From: a virus
Virus record (IMG/VR): IMGVR_UViG_3300047277_000069
Location: 1-22,344 of that record
Strand: one strand, 5' to 3'
Length of the DNA: 22,344 nucleotides
In this document: in pieces, positions 10,501-19,874 of the stretch
Layout of the letters: each line of letters starts with the position of its first letter
Numbering within the stretch: the first letter of the stretch is position 1
Program-made: the position numbers and the translations under genes
Notes under the pieces: generated by a model
Told to the model about the DNA's origin: nothing
Database searches by the model: none
Seen by the model: the letters and a program-made list of their open reading frames with translations, nothing else

Positions 10501-13500
10501 GCCAGTACAGTTTGGTTGATTTGCGCTGCGGTAATTGCAGTAATTATTTGCACATTATCAACAGTTGCTGCACTAACAATAATTTCATTGTATTCTGCAT
10601 TAATTTGTTGTAAGCTACCGTATATACTAGCTTCGCTAGATGGCACAATAATAATACTTGCAATGTTAGGAGCAAGTACGCTATGCAAATATGCACTCAA
10701 TTCACTGAAGTAAAACGTTTCGCCAAAGTCCCAATTTGCAACATCAAAATAACTATTGATACCAGCAATAACACTTGTCTTAATATCATTGTCACTAATA
10801 ATAATACTTGGATTTTTAACTACTTTAAATGTTGCTTGCAATGTTATAGGTGCTTTTGCTCCGAATATTGGTTTAAATTTAGCAGGGTTGTAAATAATTG
10901 TATCTGTTAAGCTCTTATAATTTTCCAGTGCGCCAAACTCTACACCAAGTGATTCGACTGTTGGTGCAACTGGTTCGACTATTGTATTTGTTGTATCATG
11001 CACCCATGCTGTATAATCAGTTGAATATTGTTTTGTTAACAAATATAAATCAATAATATTATTTGGGCTTGGATCAATCCGACGATAGTTCGGACTATTA
11101 TGTCTATATTGGAAGTATATATCCTGTCTGCCCACTTTAGAAGTGTAATCAGTTACTAAATTTAAAATATATGATGCACCAGTCACAGTCAACTGATAAA
11201 ATGCATTATCGGGCACGATATAAAATAATTGCCCATCTGCATACAATGTAGCTGCTATTTGCGCATCACGTAATGTAGCATACGTAGCATTAATAAGAGC
11301 ATTACTTATCGGAGTTTGTGTAATAAAATTATCATAACCGTACGTTGATTGAAAATATACATATTTGTTTATTACATCAATTGACGGATTAATAATTAGT
11401 TCAAACAATTCAGGATTGTCAGGAATGCCATCGCCGTCTATATCAGGGAAGGTAACTAAGATTTTATTAGGATTGTTATATCCATCGACCTCGGTAATGT
11501 TTTTATAAATGTACCATGTATAATCTAACGCTAGCGGACTTGCATTGTCTGGGTTTGAATTTATTTTAAGCACCTTAACCTGATCGTGGACCGTTGCAGC
11601 TGTTTTTGGATCAAATACTTTAACTGTGTTATCAAAGTAGAAGTTAGTTTCTTTTACACTCTCAAATACATAATTTAAACCACGATATAAAACAGTATAA
11701 GTCTGTCCGACTGTTTTAAATCTAATCAACCAGCTCGAATCTATAGATGTTCCGCTAGTATTACCCGCAGATGCTAAACTAAATTCACCTGTATTTAAAT
11801 CCCCTGGCAAAATTAATACCCAGCTTGCAGAGTCAATATCGTAACGCAAACCAAATTCTTCGTATGCCTGAATATAACCAACAATAGAATCTGTTAGTGC
11901 AGTCGAAAATTCAATATTAAAAACTGCGTAAGCTGCTACTGCAACAGAACCGGTTGGGACACGATCATTGATTATAATTGGGCCAGTACCGTTTGATAAA
12001 TTGCCGGCGCCGCCGTTAGTACCATCACCAATTAATTGCTGTATTGCAGAATATATAAAATATTTGTCACCAGATTTAGACGGTGTACCAGTTTGTATGA
12101 TATTTCTTGCATCAAAATAATTACCTGCGCCTGCAGAAAATTTAATAATTGCGCCTTGTTTAATATACTTAACTGAATTGGTTGCTCCGGCACCGACTTG
12201 AACGATTTTATCTGTGCTATCGTAAAAATAACCCGTTGCACCATTGGCAATATCAGTCGACAATTGCCAATATAAATCAGTCAATGCAATTATTGGATAC
12301 TGGCTATAGAAAAACTGTAATGTCTCTGGTGCCGCAGCAATTGGTTTAACTTGATTATAAATTACTTTGTAAATATCATTTCTTGTGTTATAATCAAATG
12401 AGAATGTATTCTCAAATGGATCGCGATATAACATACCATCTTCTGCAAAGATATTTGTACTTGAATATTTTCCAGTTGTATCAATAACATCTAAGTAACG
12501 ACTTACGCCACTTGATGTACGATTAACTGCTTTAACTTTAAGTATGTTACTAAACAATGTGTAAGGTAAGATATTGTAATCTTCACCTGTTACCATACGA
12601 TCTTGTGTGTAGTATTGTTGTGGTGCTTTTTGTCTAATTTCTTCAAGTGATTCACGTGAGCTAGCATTAGCAACTGTATAACGCAAGCTCGCACGAAGCG
12701 TAAGTGTTTCTACTCTGCCGCTACGACTTACATAGTTAATCGGAACAACCATGCCTTGCATTTCGTCGGGCGTAATTTTATAATTAGCGCCATTACTCGT
12801 TCTGTAATATAATCTGTAGTTGCCTTGTGGGATATTAGCAAAAGAGCCGTCGCCAAATGTTAAATCAACTTGGTCGGCTGCACGGGTATTAACTTGATAA
12901 ACAGTTTTGCTAGTACTTTTATTATAGATAACATTAGTATTTGCAACAGATGGCACCTGAGTCCATAATGTATCTGGCAAGCCTTGAGCATTTAGACTAT
13001 ATAGCCATACATCTGTATTATTAATATTGTCTACATTAATACCATACACACGATTTGGTGTGCTTTCTTGAAATGTAAAATCAAGTGTCTTTAATTCGCC
13101 TTGTTTAAAGTATGTAAAGAATCCAGTATTCGCACTTGAATTGCCTAAGTTATCATTTTTATAAAGTATATTAAATGGTTGATTTGGGCGTGGCGGCGCT
13201 TCGTAAATATAAGTTGTAGCGGCGCTAGTTGGGCTAATCATTTCGAACTTAGTAGGCGAACCTTCTACTCGTGCAGTAAAGCCGTATGTTGCAATAATAC
13301 TTTGTACTAAATTGATTTGATATTCGTCGTTGGTAACACCGTTAATTATTTGACTATTGCCCGGTTTGCCCACAACCTGTGTAGACACTAATCCTGCATT
13401 AATTACTGTAGTTAATTGTTCGAGCCAGTTATCATTGCCTGCGTCTGCCCAATCAATTACTAAGCCCGATAAGTTGATTCCGTTGCTATCATAAACAGAT

Positions 13501-13880
13501 TCTGTTGTACTAACACTATCAACTTTCAAAAAGCCGCTTGATGGAATGTTACGTTTAGGATTGTATGAAATTAGTTTAGCAAGTTTAAGAATACTATCAC
13601 GACGTTGCGCAGTATCCATAAAGTTTTCACGTGCGTTTAGATCGCCGCGGAAAGCAAGTGATTGGCCTAAGAATGCAACTAAGTCGATTAGCGCAACGAA
13701 TTCACTTGATTCAATAAAGTCATTGAAATCCTCTGGGTAGTATAAGCGCAAATAGTCAATCATTGACTTACGAAGTGTTTCGTAGTCATAGCTTTGAAAG
13801 TCCGCATTACGGAAGGTTTGATACAGTTTAGTCCAGTCTTCTGCAACTAGTAAACCCGTTTGTCTTGTAGTAATAGCCAT
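10497..13880 (-). CDS. gp6: gp6-like baseplate wedge protein, enlarged
   Basis: gp6 is the baseplate wedge subunit that forms the inner dodecameric ring and, with gp7, gp25 and gp53, the wedge core that reorganises on sheath contraction. The N-terminal block is family-typical (YETLRKSMIDYLRLYYPEDF, ESSEFVALIDLVAFLGQSLA, DSILKLAKLISYNPKRN). A baseplate-J-like core is near residues 405-500 (RESLEEIRQKAPQQYYTQDR, then MVTGEDYNILPYTLFSNILK). The C-terminal domain, about 970-1127, resembles the gp6 dimerisation region. At 1127 residues it is far longer than T4 gp6 (about 660); the extra mass lies roughly between 500 and 960 and includes DIDGDGIPDNPE at 813-824, a calcium-loop-like motif. gp25 is 50 bp upstream, and a late-promoter box lies in that gap. 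Confidence 0.9.
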   Translation of the reverse strand: MAITTRQTGLLVAEDWTKLYQTFRNADFQSYDYETLRKSMIDYLRLYYPEDFNDFIESSEFVALIDLVAFLGQSLAFRGDLNARENFMDTAQRRDSILKLAKLISYNPKRNIPSSGFLKVDSVSTTESVYDSNGINLSGLVIDWADAGNDNWLEQLTTVINAGLVSTQVVGKPGNSQIINGVTNDEYQINLVQSIIATYGFTARVEGSPTKFEMISPTSAATTYIYEAPPRPNQPFNILYKNDNLGNSSANTGFFTYFKQGELKTLDFTFQESTPNRVYGINVDNINNTDVWLYSLNAQGLPDTLWTQVPSVANTNVIYNKSTSKTVYQVNTRAADQVDLTFGDGSFANIPQGNYRLYYRTSNGANYKITPDEMQGMVVPINYVSRSGRVETLTLRASLRYTVANASSRESLEEIRQKAPQQYYTQDRMVTGEDYNILPYTLFSNILKVKAVNRTSSGVSRYLDVIDTTGKYSSTNIFAEDGMLYRDPFENTFSFDYNTRNDIYKVIYNQVKPIAAAPETLQFFYSQYPIIALTDLYWQLSTDIANGATGYFYDSTDKIVQVGAGATNSVKYIKQGAIIKFSAGAGNYFDARNIIQTGTPSKSGDKYFIYSAIQQLIGDGTNGGAGNLSNGTGPIIINDRVPTGSVAVAAYAVFNIEFSTALTDSIVGYIQAYEEFGLRYDIDSASWVLILPGDLNTGEFSLASAGNTSGTSIDSSWLIRFKTVGQTYTVLYRGLNYVFESVKETNFYFDNTVKVFDPKTAATVHDQVKVLKINSNPDNASPLALDYTWYIYKNITEVDGYNNPNKILVTFPDIDGDGIPDNPELFELIINPSIDVINKYVYFQSTYGYDNFITQTPISNALINATYATLRDAQIAATLYADGQLFYIVPDNAFYQLTVTGASYILNLVTDYTSKVGRQDIYFQYRHNSPNYRRIDPSPNNIIDLYLLTKQYSTDYTAWVHDTTNTIVEPVAPTVESLGVEFGALENYKSLTDTIIYNPAKFKPIFGAKAPITLQATFKVVKNPSIIISDNDIKTSVIAGINSYFDVANWDFGETFYFSELSAYLHSVLAPNIASIIIVPSSEASIYGSLQQINAEYNEIIVSAATVDNVQIITAITAAQINQTVLA

Positions 13881-13889
13881 ACTATTTCC

Positions 13890-13907
13890 CTGTTATAATG
13901 TATTTAT
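13890..13907 (-). promoter_or_regulatory. Putative late promoter box of gp6
   Basis: On the minus strand this reads ATAAATACATTATAACAG, identical in 17 of 18 bases to the box before the 412-residue gene. ATAAATA matches seven of eight bases of the T4 late consensus TATAAATA. It sits in the 50-bp gp25-gp6 gap, with the ATG 9 bp after its end. A weak Shine-Dalgarno (AGGGA) follows directly. Confidence 0.6.
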
Positions 13908-13930
13908 TTAAAGAAAAAGTACGTAGTTTA

Positions 13931-14308
13931 TTAGCGGGCAGTGAGTGTTCTTGTTTGATTATCAAATCGAAGATTCATTAAATTAGTTTGATTTGTTTGT
14001 AAATAACGTAAGTCAAGCTCAATTTGAATACCTGTTTCGTATTCTGTTATAATGACATTATCAATTGATACTCGTGGGTCGTATGCAGCGATTGTTTTAA
14101 TATCGGCAATAATAGCACTCTTAAGTTCAGCAGTAAATGGGTCGTACAATACGTTCCAAATAATAGTACCGAAGTTTGGGTTCATTAGTTTTTCGCCCTT
14201 GCGGATGTGGAAGTGGTTAATTAAGTCTTGCTTAACTAACTCAAAATCAGTTAGACGAAACTTTTTATTTCGTCCTACTGTACTAAATCCTTTATACATA
14301 ATAGCCAT
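13931..14308 (-). CDS. gp25: gp25-like baseplate wedge protein
   Basis: A 125-residue protein, close to T4 gp25 (132). gp25 is a wedge component with a small lysozyme-like fold but no proven wall-degrading role; it bridges the gp6 ring and the sheath initiator region. Diagnostic segments are LTDFELVKQDLINHFHIRKG, EKLMNPNFGTIIWNVLYDPF and AAYDPRVSIDNVIITEYETG. The last carries DPR where most family members have EPR, a conservative change. The TAG at 13931 is followed by gp6 after 50 bp, and gp5 ends 8 bp upstream, so it is very likely co-transcribed. An AGGA lies about 11 bases before the ATG. An ATAAATAT run just ahead of the ATG is too close to act as a promoter for this gene. Confidence 0.95.
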   Translation of the reverse strand: MAIMYKGFSTVGRNKKFRLTDFELVKQDLINHFHIRKGEKLMNPNFGTIIWNVLYDPFTAELKSAIIADIKTIAAYDPRVSIDNVIITEYETGIQIELDLRYLQTNQTNLMNLRFDNQTRTLTAR

Positions 14309-14316
14309 AGTAATAT

Positions 14317-16458
14317 TTATCCTGCTCTAAGTCCTGCTACTTTCGGTGCCATAACAGCAATTGCATATTTTCCCTTTTGGAAGTAACTTGCTCCCGACGT
14401 TCCGTTGTTAATATCAGATCCGACCCCTGTACGTGCAAATGTATTTGCTCCACCAGCACCTAGCATATGAGCTGTCATTAGTAATCCGCCAATTTCTTCA
14501 TGCGATGTCTCTGTTGTAATTGCTTTTTTAGATACTAATATATTGTAATTAGATTTAGTAAAGTTAAAAATTGCTTGCTCTTGTATTGCCGGAGTAGAAA
14601 GAAACTTATCGCGACTTAACCCGCCTAGCCACATTGCATCATTGCCTAATGTTGCTGTACCTTTGCAGTTATGCCCAACAAAGCCAGCAGTTTGTAATGC
14701 TGCGTAACCCATTTGATATTTGCCCAAGAATCCGCATTGATTAATTGCCATATACCCTGCTTGTCCATTTTGTAAGCGTGGAGAATACGAACGTGGTACT
14801 TTACAATCAATGCTCATCGGAGTTGCACCACTACTTTCACTTTTAGCAATTTGCGCCAGTAACGCAATTACTTCGTCTTTACTTAATGGCCCGATTACTC
14901 CGAGCCCATCTGCATTAATTAATTGATCTCTAATATTTGTATCAGTTAGTGTGCCCGATACTCCTTTTAAACTTTTGTATGATGGCGTAAAGCTAGTATC
15001 TGGTGTACCAGGCGGAGTTGAAATTGGTGCTGTTTCTTCGGTTGCTCTGCCGCCACGATTAAATGGTTCGTGTGTTGGTGCAACCGAAACAATGGTTGAC
15101 AATTTTGCAGATTGGGTGTATAATCCAGTACTACTAAGGGCTACATCAGTTAAACTATTTGGTTTTATCGGGGCGGGCGCAGTAACAGGGGCGCCGCCAA
15201 TTGTATTTTGTAGTACTTCCCCGTTTAATACTAGTTTACCGCCTGCTTGCACAGATACTGTTGCGGCATCAATATTATATGCTCCACCTGATTTAAATTC
15301 TATGCCACTAGCGCCAACACTTAGTTTGCCTGTTGATAGTAGATTAATACCTGCAGCATTAATTTCTAGTTTGTTGCCTGCGTTTATGTTAATGTTGTTG
15401 TCTGCATTAAGATTAATGTTAGTATCGGAGTGAATATTAACTGTGCCCTCACTCCTAACGTTAAAACCAGCTTTTGAATATATGTGTACTTGTCCGTCAC
15501 TTGCAAGTTCGACCCAGCTCGTGCCATCACTATGCGAAATATATAACGTGTTGTCCGAGTCATTCATCATTATCTGATGACCCGTCGCAGTACGTAATCT
15601 AACTAATTGGTCATCGCCAGTTACACTACCATCGTCCATAACAAATGTATGCCCGCCCTTGCGAGTTGAATATCGATAATCATCCTCTGTTAATGTTCCT
15701 GCTTTAACTTTAGCAAGATATATTTCTGGATTATCTGCAGGATCTCCATCGTACGGTCTACCAGGAGTGCTAATACCAAATACATTACTTGGGCTTTCGC
15801 GCTGACTGCTACTAGTAATTGTGCCTCGTGATTGATCTCTATCTAATCCTTGTTGCTTTAAGATTGTATATTGTGGTTCGTGGATAGGTTTAGGGTTATC
15901 AACAAAGTTAGGATTTTTAGTAACTTCTACATTATTTTCATTATATTCAGCAACAGGTGCAAGTAATCCTAATTTGTATGATTGTTTAGTTGCATCATCT
16001 GCCCCAGATATATCAACGGCGTTACTGCTTGCTAGTCCCGGCATCATGTATCTACTAACATGAGAATTAACACATGCAATAAAATAGCCGCGCAACGGGT
16101 CACCTCCAATAAACAGTACAATAACTTCTACCCCTACATCGGGTGGAACCATCCACATACCATATGTATGCGGTACATTTCTAAATTTATTATCTGTGTT
16201 AGGTAATTTGTTTGCTTTTTTTGCAATATCTGTTGTTCCCATAAATGGGCTGGCGTAGCTAATAGTGCGCCAATTATGTGCATCATCTTCGCTACCGCCT
16301 AAGTCAGGAATCCATACTTGTAGTCGGCCCGATCTAGCAGGGTCGAGATTATTTTTTACAATACCTATGTATGGATGTGGGTCAACTCTAGTTGCGGCGG
16401 CGTCTTCCTTACGCAAACTTTTAATAACCTTACTACCGACTCTGTGATCTATTGCCAT
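14317..16458 (-). CDS. gp5: gp5-like baseplate central spike with C-terminal lytic-transglycosylase-like domain
   Basis: The central needle protein that pierces the host outer membrane. Residues about 28-135 form the gp5/VgrG-type OB-fold (HPYIGIVKNNLDPARSGRLQ, WMVPPDVGVEVIVLFIGGDP). Residues about 268-412 look like the triple-stranded beta-helix needle: short alternating strands rich in N, G, I and V (VNIHSDTNINLNADNNININ). A Pro/Thr/Ser-rich linker covers about 415-500. Residues about 525-700 look like a goose-lysozyme/SLT transglycosylase-type domain: AKSESSG with candidate catalytic Glu541, GFLGKYQMG at 576-584 and AHMLGAGGA at 663-671. Three Cys (552, 575, 598) lie inside this domain. 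T4 gp5 instead has a T4-lysozyme-type domain between OB-fold and needle. The gene starts 23 bp after the hub gene, with AAGGA about 9 bases before the ATG. The fold assignments come from sequence pattern only. Confidence 0.92.
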   Translation of the reverse strand: MAIDHRVGSKVIKSLRKEDAAATRVDPHPYIGIVKNNLDPARSGRLQVWIPDLGGSEDDAHNWRTISYASPFMGTTDIAKKANKLPNTDNKFRNVPHTYGMWMVPPDVGVEVIVLFIGGDPLRGYFIACVNSHVSRYMMPGLASSNAVDISGADDATKQSYKLGLLAPVAEYNENNVEVTKNPNFVDNPKPIHEPQYTILKQQGLDRDQSRGTITSSSQRESPSNVFGISTPGRPYDGDPADNPEIYLAKVKAGTLTEDDYRYSTRKGGHTFVMDDGSVTGDDQLVRLRTATGHQIMMNDSDNTLYISHSDGTSWVELASDGQVHIYSKAGFNVRSEGTVNIHSDTNINLNADNNININAGNKLEINAAGINLLSTGKLSVGASGIEFKSGGAYNIDAATVSVQAGGKLVLNGEVLQNTIGGAPVTAPAPIKPNSLTDVALSSTGLYTQSAKLSTIVSVAPTHEPFNRGGRATEETAPISTPPGTPDTSFTPSYKSLKGVSGTLTDTNIRDQLINADGLGVIGPLSKDEVIALLAQIAKSESSGATPMSIDCKVPRSYSPRLQNGQAGYMAINQCGFLGKYQMGYAALQTAGFVGHNCKGTATLGNDAMWLGGLSRDKFLSTPAIQEQAIFNFTKSNYNILVSKKAITTETSHEEIGGLLMTAHMLGAGGANTFARTGVGSDINNGTSGASYFQKGKYAIAVMAPKVAGLRAG

Positions 16459-16481
16459 TTATTATTTCCTTAACCTGTTAT

Positions 16482-19400
16482 TTAAGAAGCTCTCGTAGCA
16501 GTTCTTGATTTTAATGTTTCTTTGATAATAGCAACATCACTCAGGATTTTAGTTTTAAGTGATGGGTTCTCATCATAATATGATATTGGTGTTACAAGTA
16601 AATTATCAAGAGCAGTTGTTCTAATTCCCATTGCAGCATATTGCCCTCTAAGAAATACTAAATCTGCAGCACTTATACCTTCAAGTGGTGACCCGGTTAT
16701 AGCTGCCATCGGCGAATTATTATTAGTAGGCGGCGGAACAGCAACTGGTTCTGTTGGTTTATCAATTGGTTTTTCTGGTGCAGTTGCGTTAACTTTAGCT
16801 AACGCTATCTCTTCGGCAGTTTGTGCTGGCTTAGCAGTATCTGCCACTGGGTTACTGCCGGGCGCAGTATCAACTCCATCTACTTTATTAACTTGCGACA
16901 TATTTGGCGCAATATTATTATTATCAACTACTGCAACAGCGCCGGCAATAGCAGGGCGTTCTTTTGATTCTTGTTTTGGTTTTGTTGTATAATCAAATGC
17001 AACCTGTCGAGGTAAGCGCACTGCTTCAACTGTTTGAATAAATTGTCCGTTTGCAAAATTACTTTCTACTTGCAACACTCTATACATTCCCGAAAATAAA
17101 TTTTCAGAGTAATGTGGGTCGAATTTCATTAAGCCAGTTGTTTCGTCTATGTCGACAGGACTTCTTACTGAAATTTGTATATAAACTTCGCCTGTATCCA
17201 TATGCAAACTACCGTTTGCGATCAATCGTGAATCTGTGCCCGTACTATCAACCTGATCTGAATCCGCTACCATTACTGGTGGATAAAATATATCATCTTG
17301 TTTAATATATTGCGGGTCGCCTATAATTTTTAATTTACATTGTAGCATATCGCCGCCTGCACTTGTATAGATTGATGATTCAACATCGGTTACTGCAAGT
17401 GCCGCATTAGTGATTGCTCCACCAGAGGAGTTAACTTGAGCATTGAAAATTACAGGTTTCGACTTTGCTGGCATTACTGAATTAGCATCTATATTAGCTA
17501 CAACATAGCCGTCGGGGTTTTCTGTTTTTAAATCTTCTTCTGGGTCAATGTTATATAACTTAGATACATTTTCAGTATACGCTGTAATTGCAGTATAGTA
17601 AAGTGCATTAAACTCGATATTAAAATCAAGTACATCGCTATTTTCCCCAGTGTAGTAATAATTGTGCACCTTAACTGCATCTGTTATTACTGCTTGTGGA
17701 GTAATTGCTAATTTAGTATTATATATTGTATACGGTACTACATTATATGTAATGTTTCTCGCCCAACGTTGCTGACTTTTGCAGTATGCGCCCAATGTTA
17801 CTGTTGGTATAACTTTAAACCATTTAAGTGGTTTAGATTGTTGCTCTTTTTTATATGCTTTGTAGTCTTCTGCAGCTGTAGTTCCAGTAAAATCAGTAGA
17901 TAACTTTAATTGACCTTGCAAATAATCACTATGTCGCATAACAAACATAATAACCTGATCTATACTTGTACCTGCATTGATTGAAAATATGCGAGCCGTG
18001 TATTCAAGTGAGGAATTTGCAGCACCCCTAATAGACATTCTGTTATCTTCACTTGCTAACGGAGTACTTGCGGCACTTAATGTTTCTGAACTGATATTAA
18101 ATTTTGCATTTTTAATGTCGTCGTGAAACTTAAACGAATAAGTGTCGGCTGCTTGAATTTTATTTGTTGCAGCTAAGTCTGCATAGTACGCATTAATTGC
18201 ACCACTATATGATTTAATTTTATAAATCGGTTCCTTACCGACGATTAAATCTGTTGTACGTTGACTCATTAATAATGACGGAACAACCGATAGTTGCCCC
18301 GACGGACCAATTAGGTTACCAGTTTGTCCGGCTATTGTTGCGTTAGTTCGACCATTTGCACCAGCGGTGGGCGCAAGGCGTAAATTAGTAGAAGCAGCTA
18401 ATTCTCGTTGTGATTTCATTTGTTCAACAATATTCTCGGCTTCACTACTTTGGAAAAAGCCAGCAACAGTGCCAGCTGCAATTTCAAAGTTAGCAGGAGT
18501 AGATACAGTGCTTAAATCAAATGCCGAATGGCCAAACACACTTGCTTGCATTTGATACTCTGCACCTTTACCACTTGCTTTAATGTCCATTTTTAGAATA
18601 CGAATCGGAATTCGTTTAGTTTGATCGGGCACTACACCAATAATTTCGCCGGCATCGTTTGATGCAAAGAAATCAATTTGCAATAGATAAGGTTGATCAA
18701 GGTAGTTCATTGATTTAACTTCGGGCGACATACTAAGATCAATAATTCTAGTTAGTAGCGTAACACCATATGGTTCAATAATAGTAAATGTAAAATTTAT
18801 TGCATTACTTGAACGAGAATGTTCATTCATGCCAATCACTGTAGTCATGTTTAAATTATCAAAGTAGAAATCTTCTGCAAATGCCGGTTCTGCTCGCTTA
18901 AACTTACTTGGACCTTCATTATTGTTATATCTACCTGCACTTGCTATAATAACTCGATTTGCAGTATAGTCTTGCTTTTCAATAATCCGATTGTATTCAT
19001 CTATTGTTAGTAATGCAAGACTAAGTCCAAAGGTATATCCGGGGTATGCCAATAACGGATTAGGCAATGGTGCAAGATGTAATTTTTCAGGAGGTTGGGC
19101 AGTAGATGCTTCTGTGTGTGCTACCTCAGATGCCGTGGCGTTCGGTTCAATTAATGTCTCGCCTGGTGCCAAAGCAAGAGAATCTTTTTTAGCAAGTTTT
19201 GCTTTTTCTGCTGCAGACAAGGTCGTTGCTTTAGCCAGTGATGCATTTTGTTGTGCTCGTAATTTTTCAAATTCATTTTGAAATTGTGCTTGATTTATTT
19301 TACCAGTACTTAAATCGTTTGCTAACTGAACTTGATATTGTGTATACTGTGCGTTAATTGCAGTTGTTGGATCGGCAGCTGGTGTATCATTTTTTATTTT

Positions 19401-19565
19401 AGCAGATGCAGTATCTTGTGTTTTTATAATAGGTATTGATGGTTGTGCAGATGCAGTCATATGCGCTTCTGATTTTAGATCGTTTATAAATGTCGGATCT
19501 TTCTTGAATTCTGCCGGTGCATCAGCAAGTAGTTTAGCGTATATCTGTGCTTCTGTTTGTGCCAT
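16482..19565 (-). CDS. Large baseplate hub protein (gp27/gpD-like, tentative)
   Basis: A 1027-residue virion protein of a family I recall from aquatic T4-like phages. It occupies the place beside gp5 where a gp27-type hub is needed. Residues 1-165 are Ala/Gln/Lys-rich and probably helical or disordered. A conserved core at about 165-375 holds YPGYTFGLSLALLTIDEYNR, AFAEDFYFDNLNMTTVIGMN and FTFTIIEPYGVTLLTRIIDL. Later segments (DVLDFNIEFNALYYTAITAY, KIIGDPQYIKQDDIF, LFSGMYRVLQVESNFANGQF) are the strands expected of phage hub proteins of the gpD/gp27 group. A Pro/Ala/Lys/Thr-rich linker precedes a small C-terminal helical tail. It starts 3 bp after the gp53 stop. No separate gp27-like gene is visible, so this protein probably provides the hub ring. 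Structural role is likely; gp27 equivalence is inference. Confidence 0.8.
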   Translation of the reverse strand: MAQTEAQIYAKLLADAPAEFKKDPTFINDLKSEAHMTASAQPSIPIIKTQDTASAKIKNDTPAADPTTAINAQYTQYQVQLANDLSTGKINQAQFQNEFEKLRAQQNASLAKATTLSAAEKAKLAKKDSLALAPGETLIEPNATASEVAHTEASTAQPPEKLHLAPLPNPLLAYPGYTFGLSLALLTIDEYNRIIEKQDYTANRVIIASAGRYNNNEGPSKFKRAEPAFAEDFYFDNLNMTTVIGMNEHSRSSNAINFTFTIIEPYGVTLLTRIIDLSMSPEVKSMNYLDQPYLLQIDFFASNDAGEIIGVVPDQTKRIPIRILKMDIKASGKGAEYQMQASVFGHSAFDLSTVSTPANFEIAAGTVAGFFQSSEAENIVEQMKSQRELAASTNLRLAPTAGANGRTNATIAGQTGNLIGPSGQLSVVPSLLMSQRTTDLIVGKEPIYKIKSYSGAINAYYADLAATNKIQAADTYSFKFHDDIKNAKFNISSETLSAASTPLASEDNRMSIRGAANSSLEYTARIFSINAGTSIDQVIMFVMRHSDYLQGQLKLSTDFTGTTAAEDYKAYKKEQQSKPLKWFKVIPTVTLGAYCKSQQRWARNITYNVVPYTIYNTKLAITPQAVITDAVKVHNYYYTGENSDVLDFNIEFNALYYTAITAYTENVSKLYNIDPEEDLKTENPDGYVVANIDANSVMPAKSKPVIFNAQVNSSGGAITNAALAVTDVESSIYTSAGGDMLQCKLKIIGDPQYIKQDDIFYPPVMVADSDQVDSTGTDSRLIANGSLHMDTGEVYIQISVRSPVDIDETTGLMKFDPHYSENLFSGMYRVLQVESNFANGQFIQTVEAVRLPRQVAFDYTTKPKQESKERPAIAGAVAVVDNNNIAPNMSQVNKVDGVDTAPGSNPVADTAKPAQTAEEIALAKVNATAPEKPIDKPTEPVAVPPPTNNNSPMAAITGSPLEGISAADLVFLRGQYAAMGIRTTALDNLLVTPISYYDENPSLKTKILSDVAIIKETLKSRTATRAS

Positions 19566-19568
19566 TTA

Positions 19569-19874
19569 TTATAACCCTAATGCAATAGTTATTGTTTCTT
19601 TCTTAGGTACAAAAATTGTTGTTCCTGGCAGGAAATCAAACACAGGATCTTGTATTGTATTTGGGTTGCGCATTGCAAATACCCACCATAACGCACTGTC
19701 ACCATATAAGTCATACGCTAACAGATCAGGACGGAATTTGTATGTTGCTGCAATTTGATATACTACATCGGATGCAATTGCAGGAATATCTCTAAATGTA
19801 GTAATATCTAAAAAGAATCCGTAAGTTTCTGTATTAGCATACGGACTTGCTTTGCTATATTGTGCAGATGACAT
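19569..19874 (-). CDS. gp53: gp53-like baseplate wedge protein (LysM-type), short form
   Basis: A 101-residue protein matching the conserved part of gp53, the wedge subunit whose LysM-like fold clamps neighbouring wedges. Diagnostic stretch, about residues 40-93: VVYQIAATYKFRPDLLAYDL, then YGDSALWWVFAMRNPNTIQD and PVFDFLPGTTIFVPKK. T4 gp53 is about twice as long (196), so this is close to a bare LysM module with a short N-terminal arm. Its ATG overlaps the upstream stop as TAATG, which suggests translational coupling. A perfect AGGAGG lies 9 bases upstream, inside the end of the previous gene. LysM modules can bind peptidoglycan, but in this family and position the structural role is much more likely. 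Confidence 0.85.
   Translation of the reverse strand: MSSAQYSKASPYANTETYGFFLDITTFRDIPAIASDVVYQIAATYKFRPDLLAYDLYGDSALWWVFAMRNPNTIQDPVFDFLPGTTIFVPKKETITIALGL

Noticed and set aside
14313-14320. ATAAATAT on the minus strand just before gp25
   Set aside because: It is only 4 bases from the ATG, overlaps the gp5 stop and lacks the TATAACA part of the other boxes.
14951-15433. A 160-codon plus-strand ORF
   Set aside because: It lies antisense to the linker and needle-coding part of gp5; the repetitive strand codons leave the opposite frame open by chance.
18991-19281. A 96-codon plus-strand ORF, and similar ones at 19504-19758 and 19932-20207
   Set aside because: Antisense shadows of the hub, gp53 and 412-residue genes, without ribosome-binding sites or recognisable proteins.
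19569-19874. gp53 as a LysM endolysin or wall-binding protein
   Set aside because: There is no catalytic domain or signal peptide, and the sequence and position fit the wedge protein.
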